A program made the position numbers and the translations under genes. Source: Dietzia sp. JS16-p6b (GTDB taxonomy: Bacteria; Actinomycetota; Actinomycetes; Mycobacteriales; Mycobacteriaceae). From it: a stretch of 64,000 bases of DNA. This document shows positions 52,393 to 61,473 of this stretch, piece after piece (within the stretch, counting starts at the first letter, position 1; every line of letters begins with the position of its first letter). The stretch is from assembly GCF_003052165.1 (NCBI RefSeq), contig NZ_CP024869.1, forward strand, positions 496,001 to 560,000. The letters are read 5' to 3'. The notes beneath the pieces are model-generated. The model saw only the letters and a program-made list of their open reading frames with translations. It made no database searches and was not told where the DNA came from.

Positions 52393-53187
52393 ATGCCCGA
52401 CCCCGCTCCAGCTTCCGTGAAGCGCCGCAGACGAGGGGTGGCCGCGAGGGGGGTGGAAACCGACCTCGGGCGCACCCGCCGCGCCCGGCGCATGCTCCGC
52501 ACCCTGGAGGACGCGTTCCCCCACGTCTACTGCGAGCTGGATTTCCGGAACCCGCTCGAGCTGAGCGTCGCGACGATCCTGTCCGCGCAGTGCACGGACA
52601 AGCGCGTCAACGAGGTCACGCCGGCGCTGTTCGCCCGGTATCGGACCGCGGCCGACTACGCGGGCGCGGACCGTGAGGAACTGGAGACACTGATCCGACC
52701 GACCGGCTTCTACCGCAACAAGGCGCGGAGTATCCAGGGGCTGGGTGCGGCGCTGGTGGAGAAGTTCGACGGCGAGGTTCCGCGGCGGCTCGAGGACCTG
52801 GTCACCCTCCCCGGATTCGGACGGAAGACGGCCAACGTGGTGCTCGGCAACGCGTTCGGTGTGCCCGGACTGACGGTGGACACCCACTTCATGCGTCTGG
52901 TCGCCCGGTGGAAGTGGACAGAGGCCACCGATCCGGTGCGCATCGAGCGCGAGGTGGCCGCGCTGCTGCCCCGGCCCACCTGGACCGACGCCAGCCACCG
53001 GATCATCTTCCACGGTCGCCGGGTCTGTCACGCGAGGACGGCGGCCTGCGGTGCGTGTGCCCTGGCCTCGGACTGCCCGTCCGCCGGCGAGGTCGGCCCG
53101 CTCGACCCGGTGGCCGCCGCCCGCCTCGTGGTGGGGCCCGAGCGATCGCACCTGTTGGAGATGGTCGGACTGGGGGATCAGGCGTGA
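52393..53187 (+). CDS. nth: Endonuclease III (Nth)
   Basis: A 264-residue DNA glycosylase/AP lyase that removes oxidised pyrimidines in base-excision repair. The helix-hairpin-helix is [21 protein letters not shown] with the catalytic Lys, and the Asp is in TVDTHFMRL. The [4Fe-4S] loop is [17 protein letters not shown] (C-x6-C-x2-C-x5-C). A 30-residue basic N-terminal tail precedes the domain. TAATGT sits 6 nt before the ATG, suggesting a leaderless mRNA. It is the first gene of nth-tlpA-nudix-marP, each coupled by a 4-nt overlap. Confidence 0.96.
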   Translation: MPDPAPASVKRRRRGVAARGVETDLGRTRRARRMLRTLEDAFPHVYCELDFRNPLELSVATILSAQCTDKRVNEVTPALFARYRTAADYAGADREELETLIRPTGFYRNKARSIQGLGAALVEKFDGEVPRRLEDLVTLPGFGRKTANVVLGNAFGVPGLTVDTHFMRLVARWKWTEATDPVRIEREVAALLPRPTWTDASHRIIFHGRRVCHARTAACGACALASDCPSAGEVGPLDPVAAARLVVGPERSHLLEMVGLGDQA

Positions 53188-53849
53188 GTGCCTCGGCGAG
53201 GTGGTCGCTGGTGGCGCTGGTGGCGCTGGTCGGCGTCGTCGTGGCACTGGTCTCCACCCTCGGCGGCGACGAGGGACCCGGATCCGCGGCGTCGGCCCCC
53301 GCCGCGCCCCCCGTCGGCGCGCCCCCGCTCGACGAGCCGCGGACGGTCGTCGACGACCGGACCCGCGCGACCGCGGACCTCCCCGCCTGTCGCGACAGCG
53401 CCACGCCCGCCACGACCACCGGCCCCGTCGCCGGGTTCATGGTGCGCTGCATGGACGACGGCAGCACCACCACCCTCGGCAAGATCCAGGCGGACCGCCC
53501 CATGGTGGTGAACATGTGGGCCTACTGGTGCGAGCCGTGCCGCAGGGAACTGCCGGCCATCCGGGACGCGCAGGCCACGCTCGGGGACCGGGTCCGCGTG
53601 GTGTTGTCCCACACCGACCCGTCCGAGACCAAGGGGTTCGACACCCTGGCCGCGCTCGGGATCGAGGAACTCATCTCCGTCTCCGATCAGGAGGAGGAAC
53701 TGCCGACGCTGCTGGGGGCACCTCCCGTCCTCCCGCTGACGGTCTTCGTCCGCGCCGACGGGACCGTGGCGCACGTCCTCATCCAACCGATGGACACCGA
53801 GCAGGACGTGCTCGACGCCGTCGAAGAGCACCTGGGGGTCACCGCATGA
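53184..53849 (+). CDS. Membrane-anchored thioredoxin-like protein (TlpA/ResA type, Rv3673c-like)
   Basis: A 221-residue protein with an N-terminal signal anchor ([21 protein letters not shown]), a Pro/Ala-rich linker and an extracytoplasmic thioredoxin fold carrying [15 protein letters not shown] (CxxC). It likely handles disulfide chemistry or heme/cytochrome maturation outside the membrane. In M. tuberculosis it shares an operon with the protease MarP. Its GTG overlaps the nth stop (GTGA). Confidence 0.9.
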   Translation: MSASARWSLVALVALVGVVVALVSTLGGDEGPGSAASAPAAPPVGAPPLDEPRTVVDDRTRATADLPACRDSATPATTTGPVAGFMVRCMDDGSTTTLGKIQADRPMVVNMWAYWCEPCRRELPAIRDAQATLGDRVRVVLSHTDPSETKGFDTLAALGIEELISVSDQEEELPTLLGAPPVLPLTVFVRADGTVAHVLIQPMDTEQDVLDAVEEHLGVTA

Positions 53850-54760
53850 CCGGTTCCGCGCGGGACGCCTCCGTGCCCCGCCCCGGTGACGTGACCGGAG
53901 TGCCGCACCCCGGGTGGATGGATCCGCTCATGGCGGCCTGCACCGACGGCAGCTTCGACGGGCTGCTGCCCCGGCGGCGCCCGCCCGAGGACGGTGGCCC
54001 CAACGAGGTCGGCCGCCCGCACCGCCACGCCGCGGTGCTGGTGCTGTTCTCGGGGTCGGCGCACGCCCCCGGCCCGCGTCCCCCGGAGGATGCCCGCGTG
54101 CTGCTCACGCACCGCGCACCGACCCTCCGCAGCCACTCCGGGCAGATCTCGTTCCCCGGTGGCGGGGTCGACGACACGGACAGCGGGCCGGTCGAGGCGG
54201 CCCTGCGCGAGGCGTGGGAGGAGACGGGACTGGAGAGCGACGGTGTGGACGTGCTCGCGGTGCTGCCCGAGTTGTACATCCCCGTCTCCAACTACTCCGT
54301 CGCCCCGGTGCTGGCCTATTGGCGGGAGCCGATGGAGGTCTCGTCGGTGGATCCGGCCGAGACCGCGAGGGTGATGACGGTGCCGGTGGGGGAGTTGCTC
54401 GACCCCGCCAATCGCTTCCTGCTGCGGCACTCGACCGGGTGGACGGGCCCCGCGTTCCAGCACGAGGACCTGGTGGTGTGGGGGTTCACCGCCGGGATCC
54501 TGGCCGCGATGTTCCATTCCGCGGGCTGGGACCTGGACTGGGACACCGATGACGTGCGTGATCTCGAGCAGACCCTGTCGGCCTCCGCGAACGGGGAGCG
54601 GCCCTGGCTGTCGGCGGAGGAGGCGCGACGCGAGTCCTCCGATCCGCTGGCGGACAGGACGGTCGCCGGGGTGCCCGGCGCCCGGTCAGGCCTCACCGAC
54701 GATGAGGACGAGGAACCGCTCGACCTGCCCGCCGACGAACCCCGGAGGGGGTACCGGTGA
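53846..54760 (+). CDS. NUDIX hydrolase, CoA-diphosphatase-like (Rv3672c-like)
   Basis: A 304-residue protein. The Nudix box is GGVDDTDSGPVEAALREAWEETGL (GX5EX7REUXEEXGU complete), preceded by LRSHSGQISFPGGG, the NuPoA (UPF0035) motif characteristic of coenzyme A diphosphatases. A C-terminal extension of about 70 acidic residues is predicted to be disordered. ATGA overlap with the thioredoxin gene and GTGA overlap with marP. Confidence 0.92.
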   Translation: MTGSARDASVPRPGDVTGVPHPGWMDPLMAACTDGSFDGLLPRRRPPEDGGPNEVGRPHRHAAVLVLFSGSAHAPGPRPPEDARVLLTHRAPTLRSHSGQISFPGGGVDDTDSGPVEAALREAWEETGLESDGVDVLAVLPELYIPVSNYSVAPVLAYWREPMEVSSVDPAETARVMTVPVGELLDPANRFLLRHSTGWTGPAFQHEDLVVWGFTAGILAAMFHSAGWDLDWDTDDVRDLEQTLSASANGERPWLSAEEARRESSDPLADRTVAGVPGARSGLTDDEDEEPLDLPADEPRRGYR

Positions 54761-55953
54761 CGGGCTCGCAGTGGCTCGACATCGCGCTGTACGCGCTCGC
54801 CGCGGCGGCCGCGATCTCGGGATGGATCAACGGGGCGGCGGCGTCCGGTTTCGCACTGCTCGGGGTGGCGATCGGCGCCACCTCCGGCCTGCTCGTGGCC
54901 CCTCATCTGGTCAGGGAACTCGATTCCCCCGTCGGACGGCTCGCGGCGGGGCTGGCCGTGATCGCGGTGATGGTGCTCATCGGCCAGATCGCCGGCGTGA
55001 CGATCGGTCGTGCCGCCCGGCGCTACATCTCCGGGGCGGGGGCCAGGGTGCTCGACAGCACCGTCGGAGCCGTGTTCCAGGCCGCGGCGATGCTGCTGGT
55101 GGCGTGGTTGGTCGCCATCCCGGTGGCCGCGCAGGAGGGCCCGGGACTGGGCAAGGCGGTACGCGGGTCGTCGGTGCTGGCGAAGATCGACGACGTGGCG
55201 CCCGAGCAGATGCAGCGGATCCCTGCGGCGTTCACGTCGGTTCTCGGCACCACCGGGTTCCCCGACATCCTCGGCCCCTTCGGCACGACTCCGCTCCAGG
55301 AGGTGCCCCCGCCCGATCCCGTGCTCGCGGGCTCCGAGGTCGTGGCCGCGGTGCAGCCGTCCGTGCTCAAGATCCTGGGCCGCGCCGAGTCGTGCAGTCG
55401 CGCCCTGGAGGGCTCCGGCTTCGTGGCCTCCCCCGGACTGGTCATGACCAACGCGCACGTGGTGGCCGGTACGGACTCGGTGAGGGTCGTCGCCGGAGAC
55501 CGGGAACTCGACGCGGACGTGGTGGTCTATGACCCGGGCGTCGACGTGGCGGTCCTGCGCGTATCGGGTCTCCAGGCCCCGGTCCTGCCCTTCGCCGACC
55601 GGCAGGGCCGCAGCGGCGACGACGCCATCGTGGTGGGCTACCCCGGTAACGGCCCCTACCGGCCGGACGCCGCACGCATCCGGGAGAGGGTGACCCTGCG
55701 TGGTCCGGACATCTACCGTGAGGCGACCGTCGAGCGCGAGGTGTACATCCTGCGTGGCTCGGTGCGCGAGGGCAATTCCGGGGGGCCGCTGATCACGCCG
55801 GCGGGGCAGGTCGTGGGCGTGGTCTTCGGTGCGGCGATGGACGCCGCCGACACCGGGTACGCGCTCACGGTCGAGCAGGTGCTGCCGCAGCTCGAGCGCG
55901 GGGTGGACTCGTTGGAGCCCGTCCCCACCGGCAGCTGCGTCGGGGCCCGCTGA
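54757..55953 (+). CDS. marP: Membrane serine protease MarP
   Basis: A 398-residue protein: an N-terminal CvpA-like domain of four membrane helices (residues about 5-130) and a periplasmic trypsin-like protease. The triad is His in MTNAHVVAG, Asp in GVDVAVLRV and Ser in EGNSGGPL. Cys in AESCSRALEGSGF and in the C-terminal PTGSCVG could form the activity-tuning disulfide described for M. tuberculosis MarP. MarP is required there for intrabacterial pH homeostasis under acid, via the peptidoglycan hydrolase RipA. It is last in the nth operon. Confidence 0.94.
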   Translation: MTGSQWLDIALYALAAAAAISGWINGAAASGFALLGVAIGATSGLLVAPHLVRELDSPVGRLAAGLAVIAVMVLIGQIAGVTIGRAARRYISGAGARVLDSTVGAVFQAAAMLLVAWLVAIPVAAQEGPGLGKAVRGSSVLAKIDDVAPEQMQRIPAAFTSVLGTTGFPDILGPFGTTPLQEVPPPDPVLAGSEVVAAVQPSVLKILGRAESCSRALEGSGFVASPGLVMTNAHVVAGTDSVRVVAGDRELDADVVVYDPGVDVAVLRVSGLQAPVLPFADRQGRSGDDAIVVGYPGNGPYRPDAARIRERVTLRGPDIYREATVEREVYILRGSVREGNSGGPLITPAGQVVGVVFGAAMDAADTGYALTVEQVLPQLERGVDSLEPVPTGSCVGAR

Positions 55954-56057
55954 GCGCAGACCCCGCCGTGGGCCCGCGGTCCGCGGGCGTCAGCGCCCCC
56001 CGCCCGTCCGACCCGCCCGGACCGCCCCGCCACGCCCGACTTGCGCGGCTCTCCCGA

Positions 56058-56092
56058 CTTGCGCGGCGGGAATGGTCCATTGTCGCCGCGTA
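56058..56092. repeat. Short palindrome between convergent genes (family 2, copy 2)
   Basis: Centred on 56076: CGCGGCG (56062-56068) pairs with CGCCGCG (56084-56090) around AATGG-T-CCATT (56071-56081). A CTTGCGC precedes it, as in the copy at 22218-22254. It lies between marP (+) and the epoxide-hydrolase gene (-). The central GGAATGGWCCATTG is shared exactly apart from the middle base. Confidence 0.6.
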
Positions 56093-56191
56093 CCCCGGCG
56101 ATCACCGAGCAGAGGGGGCGCGTAGGCCGAGGGAGGGGGCGGCACGGGTCCGCGTTGGCGGGATCCGGCCGGAGAAGGGAGGACCGGCCCG

Positions 56192-57160
56192 TCAGAGCCC
56201 GCTCGCGCGGCGCGCGAAGTCCACGATCAGCCGGGACGTGGCCCGAGGCTGCTCCATCGCCGGGTAGTGCCCGGACTCCGCGACCATTTCCGTACGGAAG
56301 TCCCTGGCCCACGCCGCTGACGCCCGGACCGTCGACGGGCGGATGAACCGGTCCTCCTCGCCGCTGATCCCCAATACCGGCTGGTCGAGGACACCCGAGA
56401 CCGTGCGGCGGAAATCGCGTCCGTCCGGGCGGAGCTGGCTGCGGACCATCCAGCGGCGCGACTCCAGGGACAGGTGGGCGGCCTTGGGGATGAGCATGGC
56501 CTGCCGGAGCAGCGCCGCGGTCTCGCGGAAGTCGTCGGTGTCCTGCCACGCCGGCGCGGAACGGTCCCGGAGCATCGCCTCCACCGACGCCGCGCCGTCG
56601 GTGGTGAGGCGGCGTTCGGGGAGCCGGGGAGCCTGGTCTGCGAGAAGACGGGGCACCAGGGCACGGCGTTGGGCGCGATCGCGGATCGCGGCGTGGCGGG
56701 TGGCCAGGGGGTGCGGAGAACCGACGACGACGAGGCCCCGCACCGCACGAGGCCGGTGGTATGCCGCCGTCCAGGCCACGAATCCGCCCTCGCCCTGTCC
56801 CACGATCACCGCGGAGGTGTGCCCGAGCGCGCGGATGAGGTGCGTGATGTCCGAGGCCAGGGTCCATCCGTCGTACCCGCGCGGTGGTTTGTCGGAGTCC
56901 CCGTGGCCCCGCAGGTCCACCGCGACGGCGTGGAATCCGGCCTCGGCCAGCGCCACGAGGGGTTTGCGCATGGTCCACCAGATCCCGCCCAGGCCGTGGA
57001 TCAACACCACCAGTGGCGGGAGTTCTCCGGGGACGGTGTCGGCCGGAAGGGCCTCGGCGACGTGCAGACGGATGCCGTTGGCCGAGACGTCACGATGCCG
57101 CCACGACCCGTCGATCCTGACGATCGACGGGTCGGGCGGCCGGTGTGCGGGAGTATTCAG
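56192..57160 (-). CDS. ephE: Alpha/beta hydrolase, epoxide hydrolase-like (EphE-type)
   Basis: An alpha/beta hydrolase of about 322 residues. The oxyanion motif is LVVLIHGLGGIWW, followed by VAVDLRGHGDSDKP, the nucleophile elbow VIVGQGEGGFVAW (Gly in place of the usual Asp/Ser at the elbow position G-Q-G-E-G), the acid in GISGEEDRF and His in VAESGHYPAM. No ATG, GTG or TTG exists upstream of the fold: the conserved N-terminus (PDPSIVRIDGSWRHRDVSANGIRLHV) reads up to a CTG at 57158-57160 that overlaps the stop of the preceding gene as CTGA. I take this CTG as the start; the only standard start, GTG 57010, would remove the first strands. The unusual elbow may mean altered catalysis. Confidence 0.75.
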   Translation of the reverse strand: MNTPAHRPPDPSIVRIDGSWRHRDVSANGIRLHVAEALPADTVPGELPPLVVLIHGLGGIWWTMRKPLVALAEAGFHAVAVDLRGHGDSDKPPRGYDGWTLASDITHLIRALGHTSAVIVGQGEGGFVAWTAAYHRPRAVRGLVVVGSPHPLATRHAAIRDRAQRRALVPRLLADQAPRLPERRLTTDGAASVEAMLRDRSAPAWQDTDDFRETAALLRQAMLIPKAAHLSLESRRWMVRSQLRPDGRDFRRTVSGVLDQPVLGISGEEDRFIRPSTVRASAAWARDFRTEMVAESGHYPAMEQPRATSRLIVDFARRASGL

Positions 57161-57672
57161 CTGCGCGTGGCGGGCTGGGGGGTCTCGGTGACCCGCACCG
57201 TCCCGGGCCGCGGCTGGGTGCCCGTGGGCATGGCCAGCTTGAGGTCGGACACCGAGTCGATGGTGCGCTGGGGCTTACGGATCTTCTTGACCTTGCGGTA
57301 GCCGAGCAGGGCGCAGACCGCCGCCAACAGCACCAGCACCACGAAGACGATGAGGAATCCGATCCAGTCCCAGGACTGGGTGCCGAACCACAGGGAGATG
57401 AGCTTGGCCCACATGAAGACGAACGGGAAGAACGACATCAGCAGAAGCACGAGCGCCGCGACGAAGAAGCCCGACCCGGTGGCGGCCCTCTTGACCTGCT
57501 CGGTGACCTCGGTCTTGGCGAGCTCGATCTCCGCGCGGACGAGCGTGGACACCTGCGTGGTGGCGTTCTTGACCAGGGTTCCGATGCTGGCGTCGCCCCG
57601 ACCGATCGAGTCCGCGTCGTGCAGGGGGATCGATGCCTCGGTCGGCGAGTGGGTTCCCTGGGCGTGGCTCAC
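57157..57672 (-). CDS. Phage-holin-family (DUF1469-like) membrane protein (Rv3669-like)
   Basis: A 171-residue protein with an amphipathic helix (TLVKNATTQVSTLVRAEIELAKTEVTEQVKRAATG), two membrane helices (FFVAALVLLLMSFFPFVFMW, IGFLIVFVVLVLLAAVCALLG) and a basic KVKKIRKPQRT tail. This is the actinobacterial phage-holin-like family, a host membrane protein in a conserved chromosomal place, not a prophage remnant. GTG 57672 has GGAGG 7 nt upstream. It overlaps the hydrolase gene. Confidence 0.85.
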   Translation of the reverse strand: MSHAQGTHSPTEASIPLHDADSIGRGDASIGTLVKNATTQVSTLVRAEIELAKTEVTEQVKRAATGSGFFVAALVLLLMSFFPFVFMWAKLISLWFGTQSWDWIGFLIVFVVLVLLAAVCALLGYRKVKKIRKPQRTIDSVSDLKLAMPTGTQPRPGTVRVTETPQPATRS

Positions 57673-57753
57673 GGTTGTTCCTCCATAGTCAGGCGACGGA
57701 TGCACCGTCGTCCATCGTGCCACGACACGTGGCCGCCTTCACCCGCTACCCGG

Positions 57754-59721
57754 TCAGCCGCGCGTGCCCTTCTCCCTGATCTGCTCCATGATGGTCGGAT
57801 CGGACAGGGTCGAGGTGTCCCCGCCGTCGCGGCCCTCCGCCATGTCCTTTAGCAGACGCCGCATGATCTTCCCGGAGCGCGTCTTGGGCAGTTCGGGCAC
57901 GATCGTGATGTCGCGGGGCTTGGCGATCGGGGAGATCTCCCGCGACACCTCGGCGCGCAGCTCGTCGATGAGCTTCTGGCGGTCCTCCTCGGCGTCGACG
58001 TTGCCGCGCAGGATCACGTACGCGACGATCGCCTGGCCGGTGGTCTCGTCGTTGGCGCCCACCACTGCCGCCTCGGCGACCGCGCGGTGCCCGACGAGGG
58101 CGGACTCCACCTCGGAGGTGGAGATGCGGTGGCCGGAGATGTTCATCACGTCGTCGACGCGCCCCAGCACCCACAGTGCGCCGTCGGAGTCCCACTTGGC
58201 GCCGTCACCGGCGAAGTAGTACCCCTCCTCGGCGAACCGGGACCAGTAGGTGTCCCGGTAGCGCTCCATGTCGCCCCAGATGCCGCGGAGCATGGACGGC
58301 CACGGCTCGGTGAGCACCAAGAAGCCCTGTTCCTCCGCGGCGACCTCCTTGGCCTCGTTGTCCACGATGGACACGGAGATGCCGGGCAGCGGCCGCATGG
58401 CCGATCCGGGCTTGGTCTCGGTCACGCCCGGCAACGGGGAGATCATGATCGCACCGGTCTCCGTCTGCCACCACGTGTCCACGATGGGGGCGGTGCCGCC
58501 GCCGAGGTTGTCGCGGTACCAGCGCCACGCCTCCGGGTTGATGGGCTCACCCACGGAGCCGAGCAGGCGGATCGAGGTCAGGTCATGGGCGGCCGGGATC
58601 TCGGCGCCCCACTTCATGAAGGTCCGCACGAGGGTGGGTGCCGAGTAGTAGATGGTGACGCCGTACTTCTCGATGATCTGGAAGTGGCGGTGCTCGTCCG
58701 GTGAGTTGGGGGTGCCCTCGTAGACGATGCACTCGGCACCGTTCGAGAGCGGGGCGTACACGCCGTAGGTGTGCCCGGTGACCCAGCCGACGTCCGCGGT
58801 GCACCAGTAGACGTCCTGGCCGGGCTTGTGGTCGAACACGTTGTGGTGGGTGTACGACGCCTGGGTGAGGTAGCCGCCGGAGGTGTGGACGATCCCCTTG
58901 GGCTTTCCCGTGGTCCCCGAGGTGTAGAGCAGGAACAGGGGATGCTCGGAGTCGAAGGCCTCGGGCGTGTGCTCGGTGGACTGCTGCGGGACCACCTCGT
59001 CCCACCACGCGTCCCGGCCCTCGGTCCACTCCACGTCGAGCCCGGTCCGACGGACCACGAGGACGGTCTGCACCGATTCGGCGGTCCCCTCGGCGTCGAC
59101 CCCGTTTCCGGAGAGCGCGTCGTCGACCCCGGCCTTGAGCGGCGCGGGCTTACCGCGACGGAACTGGCCGTCGGCGGTGATGACGACCTTCGCCTCCGCG
59201 TCGTCGATGCGCTGGCGGAGCGCGTTGGGGGAGAAGCCGGCGAACACCACGGAGTGGGTGAGCCCGAGGCGGGCGCAGGCCAGCATCGCGATGTAGACCT
59301 CGGGCAGGAGCGGCATGTAGATCGCCACCCGGTCGCCGGCCACGAGCCCGAGGGAGCTGAGGTAGTTGGCCGCGCGGCTGACCTCGTCCTTGAGTTCGGC
59401 GTAGGTGATGTCGCGGGCGTCATCCTCCGGCTCGCCGATCCAGTGGATGGCCACCCGGTCGCCGTTGCCGGCCTCGACGTGACGGTCCACGCAGTTGTGG
59501 GCCACGTTGAGCTTGCCGCCGACGAACCACTTGGCGACCGGTGCGTCGGACCAGTCGAGCACCTCGGACCACTCCGTGGACCAGTCCAGGCGCCGTGCCT
59601 GCTCGTCCCAGAACGCGAGTCTGTCAGCGGCTGCGACGTCGTAGAGGTCGGCCTGCGCGTTGGCCTGGGCGGTGAAGGCGGGGTCGGGTGCGTAGGTCTG
59701 GGTGTGGTCGTGATCGGTCAT
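57754..59721 (-). CDS. acs: Acetyl-CoA synthetase
   Basis: A 655-residue AMP-forming acetate-CoA ligase. Typical motifs are [20 protein letters not shown] (P-loop), [19 protein letters not shown] (acetate pocket with the Trp), [34 protein letters not shown] (hinge) and [15 protein letters not shown], whose Lys is the site of regulatory acetylation. It turns acetate into acetyl-CoA. ATG 59721 with GAGAG upstream is preferred; a GTG at 59808 lies within the Crp/GlxR box. Control by GlxR/Crp is suggested by that box. Confidence 0.96.
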   Translation of the reverse strand: MTDHDHTQTYAPDPAFTAQANAQADLYDVAAADRLAFWDEQARRLDWSTEWSEVLDWSDAPVAKWFVGGKLNVAHNCVDRHVEAGNGDRVAIHWIGEPEDDARDITYAELKDEVSRAANYLSSLGLVAGDRVAIYMPLLPEVYIAMLACARLGLTHSVVFAGFSPNALRQRIDDAEAKVVITADGQFRRGKPAPLKAGVDDALSGNGVDAEGTAESVQTVLVVRRTGLDVEWTEGRDAWWDEVVPQQSTEHTPEAFDSEHPLFLLYTSGTTGKPKGIVHTSGGYLTQASYTHHNVFDHKPGQDVYWCTADVGWVTGHTYGVYAPLSNGAECIVYEGTPNSPDEHRHFQIIEKYGVTIYYSAPTLVRTFMKWGAEIPAAHDLTSIRLLGSVGEPINPEAWRWYRDNLGGGTAPIVDTWWQTETGAIMISPLPGVTETKPGSAMRPLPGISVSIVDNEAKEVAAEEQGFLVLTEPWPSMLRGIWGDMERYRDTYWSRFAEEGYYFAGDGAKWDSDGALWVLGRVDDVMNISGHRISTSEVESALVGHRAVAEAAVVGANDETTGQAIVAYVILRGNVDAEEDRQKLIDELRAEVSREISPIAKPRDITIVPELPKTRSGKIMRRLLKDMAEGRDGGDTSTLSDPTIMEQIREKGTRG

Positions 59722-59793
59722 CAGCGGCTCTCTCTCGGGATGTGTGTTCACGGCGGCCGGAATCGACACGGCGGAAGCGACCGAACCGGTTTC

Positions 59794-59809
59794 TGTGAGC
59801 GTAGTCACA
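59794..59809. promoter_or_regulatory. Crp/GlxR box upstream of acs
   Basis: TGTGAGCGTAGTCACA matches the palindrome TGTGA-N6-TCACA perfectly at all ten half-site positions. It lies 73-88 nt before the acs start on the minus strand. Acetate genes are known GlxR/Crp targets in relatives; whether it activates or represses here cannot be seen. Confidence 0.85.
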
Positions 59810-59865
59810 TACGCACGACCGTGTTTCGCAACACACCCGATAGGGGGGCGCGGGGGGAGTGGGGG

Positions 59866-60513
59866 TCAGGACTTCCGTTCGCGGCCTGGGGATTCGACGG
59901 CCTCGCCGCCGTCATCAGGGGTGGTGTCGCCCTTCTGTTGGGCGGGAGTCTCGGCGTCGGACCGGCCTCCGCCTGCGGGGGATCCCGGTGACGCCGTCGT
60001 CGTTCCCGTCGACTGTCGCGCGTCCCGGGAGTCCTCGGTCGTGGTCGCGGAATCGTCGGGCGTCTTGTCGGGCGCGTTGCCGGGCGCCTTCGGCGTGGTC
60101 GCCTCGCTGTTCTTCGCCTTCCCGTCGGCCGCCGCGCCGGCCGGCGCCGTCGCCGCGGACTTCTCCGTCGTCGCCGGGGCGGTCTCGCGCTCCCGGGTCG
60201 GGGCATCTATCCCGTAGTACTCCAGGAGCCTGACCTCCTGTTCGGGGGTGAGGGCGTCCTCGGTGTGGTCAGGGCGGGGGGAGTCCCGGATGACGGCACG
60301 GGTGTGGTCCACGTGCAGTTCGTCGTCGAGGAGCCGCGCGCCGTGGAGGGGGACGATGGCGTCCGAGGAGAAGATGCCGGTCGACACGGTCGCGAAGGTG
60401 ATCTTGCCGCTGGCGTCGTCCACGTACACCTGGCGGACCGCGCCGATCTTGGCCCCCGTCGAATCGAATGCCGTCGCGTCGAGCAGGGCGTCGAGCTGGT
60501 CTTTGAGGGTCAC
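59866..60513 (-). CDS. PRC-barrel domain protein with disordered tail
   Basis: A 215-residue protein. Residues 1-75 form a PRC-barrel domain (LLDATAFDSTGAKIGAVRQVYVDDASGKITFATVSTGIF, IVPLHGARL). A short DUF2382-like linker (LTPEQEVRLLEYYGID) follows, and then about 100 residues rich in Ala, Thr, Pro, Asp and Gly with no fold. Such proteins are often stress-linked but uncharacterised. GTG 60513 with GGAG 5 nt upstream is the start. It interrupts the order seen in M. tuberculosis between acs and the Rv3662c homologue. Confidence 0.8.
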   Translation of the reverse strand: MTLKDQLDALLDATAFDSTGAKIGAVRQVYVDDASGKITFATVSTGIFSSDAIVPLHGARLLDDELHVDHTRAVIRDSPRPDHTEDALTPEQEVRLLEYYGIDAPTRERETAPATTEKSAATAPAGAAADGKAKNSEATTPKAPGNAPDKTPDDSATTTEDSRDARQSTGTTTASPGSPAGGGRSDAETPAQQKGDTTPDDGGEAVESPGRERKS

Positions 60514-60715
60514 GGGATCTCCGGGGGTCGAGGTGGGGGCGGGGTCGGGGTTGCGGACGAGGCGGGGGTCGTCGGCCGGGGTCGGGGACTGCAACTCCCC
60601 TGTTGACTGCTGATTACACCAGCCAGACAGCGGTGGAACCGGCCGTTGGACGCTTGTGTCGGCGGATTGCGGCGCGCGGGGCGACGGCCGCGCACGGGTC
60701 GGTAACCTCGTCCGC

Positions 60716-61473
60716 GTGAACACACGCGCCCAGGATCCCCTCGCCCCGCTGGTCTCCCTGCCCGGCGTCGCCGAGGCGTCCGAGGCGGCCCGTGGTGCGC
60801 TCGCGAGCGTCCACCGGCATCCGGCAAACCGTCGGGGCTGGCCCACCACGGCGGCGGAGTCGGTGCTGCGCGGTGCGCGGGCGTCAGCCGGGGTGGAGGG
60901 TGCCTCGGTGCGACTGGACGCCGACGGTGACCACGACGAGGTGCTCTCCGGCGCTCTGCGGGTGGCCGGCGAGCTGACGGGCGAATCGCTCGACCGGGCC
61001 GTGTCGGTGTGGACCCGGTCGCCCCTGCAGGAGCTGGCGCACCTGCATCTGCTGGCCGCGTCCGGCCCCGGGGTGGGTATGGCGTCCCTCGGTCGTCCCC
61101 GGGCGGATCGGGGGTGGCCGAGCGGTTGCAGGGGCTGGCGGAGTTGGTGACGGGCGGGACGTCGGTGCCCGCCCCGGTCCTGGCGTCAGTGGTCCTGGGC
61201 GAACTGTCCGGCATGCGGCCGTTCGGGTCCGCTGACGGTGTGGTGGCGCGGGCGGCGTTCCGGTTGGTGACCGTGTCCACCGGCCTAGACCCACATTGTC
61301 TCGGCGTGCCCGAGGTGACGTTCTACCGGGATCCCGCCGGGCATCGATCGGCCCTGGAGGGCTTCGTCTCCGGTACCGGCGAGGGTGTCGGATCATGGAT
61401 TCTCCACTGCTGTAGAGCTCTCGAGGCCGGTGCTCGCGAGGCCACCTCGATCGCCGACGCCGCCGGGAGCTGA
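60716..61473 (+). pseudogene. Rv3662c-like conserved protein, frameshifted
   Basis: The N-terminal half (NTRAQDPLAPLVSLPGVAEA ... RSPLQELAHLHLLAASG ... ASLGRPRA) is in the frame starting at GTG 60716. At the G-run 61110-61114 the frame breaks, and the C-terminal half (VAERLQGLAELVTGGTSVPAPVLASVVLGELSGMRPFGSADGVVARAAFRLVTVSTGLDPHCLGVPE ... ALEAGAREATSIADAAG) continues in another frame to 61473. One missing or two extra bases restore a protein of about 252 residues, the normal size. The family is sometimes called oxidoreductase but has no known function; the GMRPFGSADGVVARA stretch recalls Fic-like motifs. TAACCT lies 7 nt before the GTG. Confidence 0.8.

Noticed and set aside
57157-57672. Prophage remnant suggested by the holin-family name
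   Set aside because: The gene sits in a conserved chromosomal order (Rv3669 position) and no other phage gene is near.
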